Shown: positions 1 through 6,800 of the stretch, piece by piece | Layout of the letters: every line of letters starts with the position of its first letter | Position numbering within the stretch: the stretch's first letter is position 1 | Assembly: GCA_028703735.1 (NCBI GenBank) | Contig: JAQVMI010000063.1 | Span: 1 to 8,384, forward strand | Length of the DNA: 8,384 bases | DNA from: Candidatus Cloacimonadota bacterium | GTDB taxonomy: Bacteria > Cloacimonadota > Cloacimonadia > Cloacimonadales > Cloacimonadaceae | Direction of reading: 5' to 3' | Made by a program: the position numbers and the translations under genes | The notes under the pieces: generated by a model | Databases searched by the model: none | Told to the model about the DNA's origin: nothing | The model's input: the letters and a program-made list of their open reading frames with translations, nothing else

Positions 1-779
1 CTTTTGTCATTCCTGCGAAGACAGGAATCCAGTTTATTAGATTCCGGTTCAAGTCCGGAATGACAAGATTGTTCAGGATGACAATACTGTTCAGAAAGAC
101 AATTGGTTTCTTTCAAAATGTCCATCACAAAATCGTAAAGCACGGATACTTGTTCTTCTATGCTTAAACAACTGGTGTCTATCTCTATGGAATCATCTGC
201 CGGTTTTAGGGGTGCCATAGCTCTGCTTGCATCTGCAGAATCTCTTTGTTCCAGTTCTTTAAGAACTATATCCAGTGGCACTTCTAAGCCCTTTGCTTTC
301 AATTCCAGGTGACGCCGTATGGCACGTTCGGATAAGGTGGCTACCATAAAGAATTTTGCTTCTGCTTCGGGAAACACAACTGTGCCAATATCTCTGCCAT
401 CCAATACAACACCCTTGTTTTCGGATAGTTTTCGTTGTAAGGCTACCATTTTATACCGAACTTCTGGGATAGAGGAAATAGCAGATGCCAGGGAGGAGAT
501 TTGAGGTGTTCTGATTTCCATGCTAACGTCCTTGCCGGACAAATACACAGCATTATCAGAATCGGTGAAAGCAATTGATAAATCCAGATTGCTCATCATA
601 TTTATTATCGCAGTAGTGTTGCTTAGTTCTATGCCTTCACGCAGAGCCTGCAAAGCGCAAGCACGATACATGGCTCCGGTATCCAGATACACATATCCAA
701 GCTTCTTTGCTAATAGCTTGGCAGTAGTGCTCTTCCCCGAAGCAGCGGGACCATCAATCGCTACGATAATTTTCTTCAT
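1..779 (-). CDS. cmk: Cytidylate (CMP/dCMP) kinase, 3'-partial, with a repeat-derived C-terminal tail
   Basis: Cytoplasmic enzyme that phosphorylates CMP and dCMP with ATP for nucleotide and DNA precursor supply. The frame gives 259 residues and is still open at base 1, so the stop lies outside the window. Visible motifs are the P-loop GPAASGKST (residues 10-18), DTGAMYR (33-39) in the CMP-binding region, LDGRDIGT (126-133), and the C-terminal LID and CMP-binding region with RDSADASRAMAPL (179-191) followed by an IDTS motif (200-203). Family members are usually about 220-230 residues, so homology should end near residue 224. Residues from about 226 onward are the translation of a palindromic repeat and read like SGLEPES and CLRRNDK, not like kinase. 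The start at 779 has GGAG six bases upstream. An in-frame ATG at 785 is possible but sits directly against that Shine-Dalgarno. A 123-base gap separates it from the cyclase gene, so it is probably a separate or loosely linked unit. Confidence 0.95.
   Translation of the reverse strand, partial: MKKIIVAIDGPAASGKSTTAKLLAKKLGYVYLDTGAMYRACALQALREGIELSNTTAIINMMSNLDLSIAFTDSDNAVYLSGKDVSMEIRTPQISSLASAISSIPEVRYKMVALQRKLSENKGVVLDGRDIGTVVFPEAEAKFFMVATLSERAIRRHLELKAKGLEVPLDIVLKELEQRDSADASRAMAPLKPADDSIEIDTSCLSIEEQVSVLYDFVMDILKETNCLSEQYCHPEQSCHSGLEPESNKLDSCLRRNDK
6..64. repeat. Short palindromic interspersed-type repeat inside the 3' end of the cmk frame
   Basis: The element is bounded by GTCATTCC (6-13) and GGAATGAC (57-64), which are perfect inverted repeats. 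Inside are two smaller hairpins: ATTCCTG/CAGGAAT (9-15 and 22-28) and ATTCCGG/CCGGAAT (41-47 and 55-61). GGAATC (24-29) can also pair with GATTCC (40-45) around a ten-base loop. It can therefore fold as one long hairpin or as two short ones. The 6-8-6 layout of the first hairpin resembles the dRS3 repeats of Neisseria (ATTCCC, eight bases, GGGAAT). Similar translated tails (SGL-PES ... CLRRND) recur, as I recall, in predicted proteins of many unrelated bacteria. No transposase is visible, so this would be a non-autonomous element. Only one copy is in the window, so its dispersed nature is inferred. Confidence 0.75.
57..110. repeat. Degenerate tandem repeat, about three units of 17-19 bases, flanking the palindrome
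   Basis: Three successive units align by eye: GGAATGACAAGATTGTTCA (57-75), GGATGACAATACTGTTCA (76-93) and GAAAGACAATTGGTTTC (94-110). They share a GA-GACAA core and a GTTC-like end, and similarity decays away from the palindrome. The first unit overlaps the right arm of the palindrome, so the array looks like a partial duplication of its edge. The units are translated within cmk as the residues just after the expected kinase end. The array is too short and degenerate for a CRISPR. Confidence 0.5.
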
Positions 780-785
780 TCTCAT

Positions 786-789
786 CTCC
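786..789 (-). promoter_or_regulatory. Ribosome binding site of cmk
   Basis: GGAG lies six bases before the ATG at 779, a good Shine-Dalgarno distance. It decides between two in-frame ATGs, because the one at 785 would directly abut the GGAG and could not use it. Confidence 0.6.
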
Positions 790-902
790 AAGTTACACAA
801 TTTGAGGGGTGGGAATGAAGTCAACAATTTTTTTAGCTGGGAGTTATCTTTTATTGTACAAGCAAGTTAGAATAGCTTAAAATGGCAGTAGACCCTATGC
901 TT

Positions 903-3104
903 CTATTTATTGTCATGCTGCCAGGTTCCGTTCCATGCGTCCCAATCCATAGTTTGGCATCGCTCTATCATAATTTTACAGGGATTATCGGTAGGATTAT
1001 GCTGCAAAGCTTCATTGAACATGCTGATAGCTTCTTGTTTTCTGTGTGATGCCATAAGTGCCAGAGCTGTTTCGTATTTTCTATAGCATAGCATGGTGGG
1101 ATTATCAGGATTTAGCTTTGAGGTATAATCTATCACTTCATAGATATCGGTCTCGATTTTCTTGCCCTTTACTTTCACTCTATCCAGTTTGCGGCAGGTG
1201 AAGCTATCTCTAACAAGCTCGCAGGTGGTATCATCAATAATTATGCTGGTTAGATAGAACTTATTCAAGCTCTCCAAGCGTGAACTGAAGTTCATTCTAT
1301 CCCCAATACCAGTGTAGTTAAAGATTCTATCAGACCCAATGTTACCCACAATTACTTCCCCTGTGGCAATGCCAACACCTATGTTGAATTCAGAAAGGAC
1401 AGGGTGATTAGCCAATTCTATTCTAAGCGATTTCGCTACTTCTCTGATCTCGATAGCAGATTTCACCGCATTCATTGCATAGGCAGGATATTCTACAGGT
1501 GCGCCAAACAAACCCAGGATTGCATCTCCTATATACTTATCTAACAACCCTCTGTTTGCCACAATTATCTCTGTGCACAGGTTAAAATATCGGTTTACAA
1601 AGCTGGTGATCTCATCAGGGCTCAATCTTTCACATAGGGTGGTAAAGCTTCTTATATCGGTAAACATAATGCTTATGGTTTTCTTTTCGCCTCCGGGAGC
1701 CAGACTTTGAGATCCTTTCATTATTTCATTTATCACATCTTTGGAAACATAATGTTCAAAAGCGTTACGAACCATTCGTTTTTCTTTGTTATGAAGATGT
1801 GCCTGGCTAAGAACCAATCCTTTGAAGCCTGTTAACCAAGGCATTAAAATGGAAGTATAGGAAAGGCTTATGCTTTGCATGCTGTATAGCATGAAGAAGA
1901 CTATAAAGATAATTACAGAGAGTAGCAGATATACAAATATGGATACCAGGGGTTTGGTCTTTATCACCAGTAATGCTAATAGACCCATTAACATTAGGTT
2001 GACTATAAATATAAGGTTAGGATTTAGCCAATGCACAAAGGTTGATTCCAAAACATTACGGATTAGGGTGGCGTGAAGCTCTACACCCGGATAATTCTGA
2101 TCCAGAGGGGTGGTTTTGATATCTCTTAAACCCGAAGCTGATGATCCTATCAGAATAATCCGGTCTTCAAAAAAACCCTTGGGTATTCTGTTTAGCAGAA
2201 CATCAGAGAACGACACATAGCGGAAGGATTTCTGCTTACCATAGAATTTGAAATAGAATCTGCCATTTGAGCATAAGGGTAACTTGCGAATTAAACCTTC
2301 ATCGCTATACAGGTTGCATGCTTTGCCCGATTCTATTCTTTTTACCCCCAATAAATCCAGACACATCTGAAAGCTAAAATTCACGTAGTAGCGGTTACCA
2401 GATTTTAGAAACAAGGGGTAATCGTGGATAACGCCCGATTCATCTGGTTCGATATGTGTGAACCCAAGCCCAAAAGCTGCATCAGACAGCATTTTTATGG
2501 GAGGATGCAGGAAGTTCGTTTTTAGATAGTATTTAGGTGTTACCTGCCAATCTATTAGCTTATCTGGGATTGTTTTAGTAGAAGTGGAATCCAAACTGCT
2601 GAACATACCAAGAAAAACGTTTCCTGCCTCAGCTAAAGCCGCAGCAAATTCTGTATCAGTGCTTAAACGATCCAAAATCTTATCGGAATTAATGGGGATA
2701 TCCACCAATTGTTGTGAAAGCCTTTCTCTGGCATATCCCTTAATGCTGTCATTTTCGGTAAAGAAAACGTCGAATCCGATCGCCAAAGGCTCATCCTGTG
2801 CCAGAATATTTACCAAATCGGCAAAAAAGATGCTGGGCCAGGACGAAAACTGCCCCAGAGTTGAGATGCTTTTTTCATCTATATCCACTATGCAGATTTC
2901 GTCATAAGCTCCCAATTTATCGTTTTTTAAAAAGGCATTATCAAAATCCAATATTGTATCATAAATTCTTAAATCGGCAGTCTTCAATAGTTGACTGGTA
3001 ATAGGTAGTCTGGAGAGGGCATAGGACAGAACCAGAACAATTAGCACTACCAGATAGTAGATACTTGTCTTTTGCGTTAAAGTACTACGCTTAGCATTTC
3101 CCAT
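903..3104 (-). CDS. CHASE2-domain membrane adenylate cyclase, class IIIb, with C-terminal TPR-like segment
   Basis: Predicted inner-membrane enzyme of 733 residues making cAMP from ATP in response to a signal read outside the membrane. Residues 16-33 form a first membrane helix. About 40-360 is a CHASE2 sensor, with IVDIDEKSI (72-80), IGFDVFF (109-115) and the C-terminal ILIGSSA...PGVELHA pattern (317-345). Three membrane helices follow (about 364-381, 386-407, 411-432). The cyclase domain spans about 470-660. All catalytic positions are present: metal aspartates D483 (FTDIRSFT) and D527 (YIGDA), adenine-contact pair K523 and T598, and transition-state residues N605 and R609. The Lys/Thr pair marks a class IIIb adenylate rather than guanylate cyclase. 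About 675-715 is TPR-like, followed by a Trp-rich end (WDAWNGTW). A stop codon lies four codons upstream of the chosen ATG, and the next Met is at 167, so the start is well constrained, yet no clear Shine-Dalgarno precedes it. It lies 88 bases after the FecR-like gene. Confidence 0.92.
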   Translation of the reverse strand: MGNAKRSTLTQKTSIYYLVVLIVLVLSYALSRLPITSQLLKTADLRIYDTILDFDNAFLKNDKLGAYDEICIVDIDEKSISTLGQFSSWPSIFFADLVNILAQDEPLAIGFDVFFTENDSIKGYARERLSQQLVDIPINSDKILDRLSTDTEFAAALAEAGNVFLGMFSSLDSTSTKTIPDKLIDWQVTPKYYLKTNFLHPPIKMLSDAAFGLGFTHIEPDESGVIHDYPLFLKSGNRYYVNFSFQMCLDLLGVKRIESGKACNLYSDEGLIRKLPLCSNGRFYFKFYGKQKSFRYVSFSDVLLNRIPKGFFEDRIILIGSSASGLRDIKTTPLDQNYPGVELHATLIRNVLESTFVHWLNPNLIFIVNLMLMGLLALLVIKTKPLVSIFVYLLLSVIIFIVFFMLYSMQSISLSYTSILMPWLTGFKGLVLSQAHLHNKEKRMVRNAFEHYVSKDVINEIMKGSQSLAPGGEKKTISIMFTDIRSFTTLCERLSPDEITSFVNRYFNLCTEIIVANRGLLDKYIGDAILGLFGAPVEYPAYAMNAVKSAIEIREVAKSLRIELANHPVLSEFNIGVGIATGEVIVGNIGSDRIFNYTGIGDRMNFSSRLESLNKFYLTSIIIDDTTCELVRDSFTCRKLDRVKVKGKKIETDIYEVIDYTSKLNPDNPTMLCYRKYETALALMASHRKQEAISMFNEALQHNPTDNPCKIMIERCQTMDWDAWNGTWQHDNK

Positions 3105-3141
3105 AAAAATGCTTTATTTTCCACACATAACAAGATGCAAA

Positions 3142-3147
3142 AGTATA
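3142..3147 (-). promoter_or_regulatory. Possible -10 hexamer upstream of the cyclase gene
   Basis: TATACT on the minus strand is one base from the TATAAT consensus and sits about 38 bases before the cyclase start, in an A+T-rich gap. At a 17-base spacing the -35 position reads ATGGAA, which matches TTGACA at only three of six positions. It could be an internal promoter giving cyclase expression independent of the upstream genes, but chance is a reasonable explanation. Confidence 0.2.
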
Positions 3148-3192
3148 AATCTCACCACTAAATCTTCCATAGAGATAAAACCCATTTGGGTG

Positions 3193-3861
3193 CTACTTAT
3201 CCACTGGAAGGTTTTCCATCAGGGCACTATCAGGGAAATCGCTTTTCAGCAATTCTATATGCTTTTGTTGATTCACTTTATCATTTTGTTCATCGTAGAT
3301 CATAATCAGATAAGCATGAGAATGCTCTGCATCTTTTTTTAGTGGTCCTTGGTTTATCACTTTTTGAAAGGCAGTAATTGCCTTGGGAAAGTCCTTAGCC
3401 TCATATAAAGCGATGGCATCTTCCATGCTCTGAAGTGGGTCTTGAAACCAAAGCAGCGAGTTTTCTTTCTTAACCTCGGCTTCATCTCTTCGGATTCCTG
3501 CAACACTACTGGCATTACGCGGGTTTTGCAATTTCAAGTTGTTAAGGCTCTCCTTCATTTTGTTTTTCCAGGTAGGGTTACTATTAGCCTGTTGTAACAA
3601 TTTGCTGATGCTTATCTGAGTATTGGCTTTTACCGTGGAGGTTACTCCGCTGTTCCATTCAATTTCCGCCGAGGCATCCAATCCGGTTTTGATAAACCCA
3701 TCTTCGCTTACATTGGCGTTCAGGATTGCAGTTTTGTATATTTGGCTCTGCGTTTCTTTGTAAAAAACCTCTCCCAGAATAAAGCGAATCTTTCCTACAG
3801 TAGCGGCTGTAAGTGCAATAAGCGCCAGAGTAAAAATTAGCAGCATTGTTAGCTTCTTCAT
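3193..3861 (-). CDS. Secreted FecR-like protein with TPR-like C-terminus
   Basis: A 222-residue protein with a typical Sec signal peptide: MKK, then a hydrophobic stretch (residues 4-19), with likely cleavage near A19 or A20. The mature start (VGKIRFILGEVFY, 22-34) and the following beta-rich segment to about 85, including IKTGLDASAEIEW (57-69) and the NTQISIS strand (80-86), resemble FecR-family beta domains. There these segments read as 'modified to give G-xx-S-xx-l' and 'T-v-i-s' strands. The motif SVAGIRRDEAEV (119-130) matches the usual AGIRGT-type turn of that family, but with Arg in place of the second Gly. About 146-205 looks like one or two TPR helices (ALYEAKDFPKAITAFQKVI). No sigma factor or TonB receptor is nearby, so this is not an iron-citrate type FecR regulator. 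A role as periplasmic adaptor for the CHASE2 cyclase downstream is inferred from context only. The start is fixed by a strong Shine-Dalgarno. Confidence 0.75.
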   Translation of the reverse strand: MKKLTMLLIFTLALIALTAATVGKIRFILGEVFYKETQSQIYKTAILNANVSEDGFIKTGLDASAEIEWNSGVTSTVKANTQISISKLLQQANSNPTWKNKMKESLNNLKLQNPRNASSVAGIRRDEAEVKKENSLLWFQDPLQSMEDAIALYEAKDFPKAITAFQKVINQGPLKKDAEHSHAYLIMIYDEQNDKVNQQKHIELLKSDFPDSALMENLPVDK

Positions 3862-3862
3862 A

Positions 3863-6800
3863 TTAGCCTCCTTGTTTCATAAGTTCAGTGTAGATTAGGG
3901 TGTCAATTTTCTTTAGGGCATTTTTGTAGGTAAGCTTGTTAAAATACTCTTGTGCCTTGCTTTTATTATCGCTTCGATACTCCAGAATACACAGATTAAG
4001 GTTCAGCATTTCCGTTTCCTGGTTTTGTTTCAAAGCTTCAAGATAGTATCTTCGGGAATTTTCGTATTGTTTGGTTTCCTGCATCAGATTACCCAGATTA
4101 ATTAACGATGCCAGATTACGTGGGTCTTGCACTAATATCTGTTCCCAGATGCTCTGAGCTGTAGCCAGCTTGTTATTGTCTTTGCACCACAAAGCATATT
4201 CATTGGCTACCAGCAGATTGCTGGGATACTTTTTTATAGTCCGCAAATACTCTGCTTCCTGAGCAATTTGCCCCAAAAGCATAATATTCTGCAGTTCGTC
4301 ATTATAGCTGCTTTGAGCTGCTGCAGAGTTTCCATACTTATCACTCTGAATGGGCATAGACCAATTTGGGGCAGGATATTGCGCATGAGCATCGGCAAAT
4401 TCTATAAGATCGGGGTAAGTTTCTTTGCTGATTAACGCCTGATACTTGTTTAACGCTTCCAACCAGCTTTGTGAAAAACTGTTCTTCCCCAGCAGGGTGG
4501 TTTCTATTGGGATCCAGTATTTATCATTTCTAAAGATGAAGTGATTGGAATCAATTCCGCTATCCAACACATCACGTAGGCTCATCTGCGTATTAAATGC
4601 CAGCATTACGTGTCCTGGTAAATCAATGAACCCGCATTCTACTCCAATTACAGAAAGCGAGGTGGCAAGCAAAGCCAGTAAATCCTCACAATCTCCTGCT
4701 CTTCTATCAAGAGTCTGGAAGGGATATTGCACATAGTCATTATCGCTATCTGCTACATTACTTATGGTGTTATCTAACACATAGCCCAATCCGTTTACGG
4801 AGTAATAGCTCCAGATTTGCATGGCTCTTTGGATTTGTTTGTTTAGCTTAAGATCGGGATTATGAGGGAATAACGATAGAATTTCGGTACTTACAAAGTT
4901 CCTGAGGTGTTCATCTACAGGATTCACAAAGCTGGCGAATTGCTTGCGGCTTTTCCAGTTTAATGCCGAGATATTCAGTGCCTCGATACGCTTATTTTCA
5001 TCGTAATAATTGCGGGATTGCTCATCAAAAGTATATTCCACAAACAGCTCGGTTGTAATTGAAGCAGAACCTTCACGACAAACATTGAACACGTTTTGGT
5101 TAATGGGTATAATAATGTCTATCTGGTGTTCCTTATTTGGCAATAGGCTGGAAATTGTGGTTTCGAAAGGTTTATCGGTTATCCTGGCAACTTTTACCAC
5201 CACTTTCACATTTTGGATGGAGATGCCTTTGTTATTGAATAGGGTTATGGTTCCGATGGGATTGGTATCGTAATAACGCTGCAACGAAGGATATAGCTTG
5301 AAAAATTCATATTTCTTTACATCCACGGGAGCTTTGGCGCGATTGTAGTATTCTCGGGTATCACTTGCTTCAATCAGTTTTTCCCTAAGTGTAATGTCAT
5401 CGGGAGCATATTTCACTGCCAGCTCAATTTCGCGGTAAGCATCGTCATAAAGATGCTCACGAGTAAGCAAGTCAAAATAGAATAAGTGAAATTCAGTGGA
5501 ATTTGCATCTTCGCTAACATACTTATAAACATCATCTAAAATAGCCATAGCTTCTGCATATCTGCTGGCTTTTTCCAATGCTTTGGCATAGGTAAATCCA
5601 TAATCTACATTTGTTTTATTCAGCCTATAGGCTTTGGCAAAATTGATTAGAGCTTCATTTGCCTGCCTCATTTCCTGATAGGCGAGGGCTGCGCCATAGA
5701 AGTATTCTGCGTTATCTGGATTTATCTTTATGGCATTATTATAGCTATCTGCTGCATAGGCAAAATTTGCCTGGGCATAAAAAGCATCACCCAGTAATTT
5801 ATGGATAGAATCAGGGCTTTCGCTGAATCTATTTAACATGCGCTGCAAGCGAGATACTGCGTCATCATAATTCTTGGTTTTTATCAGCAATCCACTTAGC
5901 ATCAGATTATTGGCAAAGCTATCATCAATGGTTACCAAATCGCGCATTACCGTTTGAGCAGTACTGAAATCTCCCAGGCTTTCATTGGCAATAGCCAGAT
6001 ACAAGTTCACATCTTTATCCTTACCGAATTTGCCAATCCAATCTGTAGCCAGGCTCTTTACTTTAAGATAGTTTTTGCTTAGATAGTAAAGCGAGATTAA
6101 CTGACGGTTTATCAGCTTACTTTCCTTGGATTTCTTTTTCTCCAGATAGGTGATTCCTTGTGCATATTCTTTCATAAGCTTAAAAATATCCACCTTTGCC
6201 AAAACGTATTCTTCGGTTTCTTCACCCAGACTTAAGGCAGCATCAATGCTCTGCAGAGCTTTTTCGTATTCCAGGGTTTGAATATAGTGTTGCGATTCTT
6301 CCGCATAGGTTTTTACAATCTCTTCCACAATCCGTTTATCTGTTATAGTGGATTCTGCGCGCCTATATGCCAAAACTGCATTAGCAAAATCACCCACACT
6401 TCTAAGGTAACGAGCATGCGAGTAGGCATCTTCAATTTCCTGGCTGGCGGCAGAAGCTTTGCCATCATCAGAGATAGAGCTAATTGTATATTTACAAATA
6501 GATTTTGCGGGGTTGCTTATCGTGTATTTTGGTTCGGTAACATGAGAGGAGGTTTTACCATCCTGATTAGATTCTGTAACTAACCATTTGCTTATACCTT
6601 CCGGGGCTTCCCACATCAATTCTGCAGTTAGCTCATCTGTTAAGCTTAGTTTTATTGTTTGTGGTTTTTTGGGGCTGTAATAAAAGCGTAAAATTCTGGA
6701 ATTAGTGCTCTTTCTATCGCTAATCAGAAGAGTCCGGCTACTGGCATGATATCTTATATGGTTTATATCCCCAAAACCTGGGAATTTTGCCAGGCTATTT

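Noticed and set aside
1..110. CRISPR array at the left edge
   Set aside because: The units are degenerate, of 17-19 bases with no spacers between them, and are translated in frame with cmk. A palindromic interspersed repeat explains them better.
819..824. TTGACT on the minus strand as a -35 box for cmk
   Set aside because: At a 16-18 base spacing there is no -10-like hexamer (ATTGTG is found there), so the match is probably chance.
319..870. Plus-strand open frames over the cmk region
   Set aside because: They lie antisense to a clear cytidylate kinase with all family motifs, and their translations show no recognisable domain or start signal.
3177..3191. Hairpin ACCC/GGGT followed by four U residues after the FecR-like gene, as a terminator
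   Set aside because: The stem has only four or five pairs and the U-run is short. It is too weak to claim termination within what looks like an operon.
3109..3342. Plus-strand open frame of 77 codons across the gap and the end of the FecR-like gene
   Set aside because: It overlaps the coding 3' end of the FecR-like gene on the other strand, and its hydrophobic composition is explained by the reverse complement of that gene.
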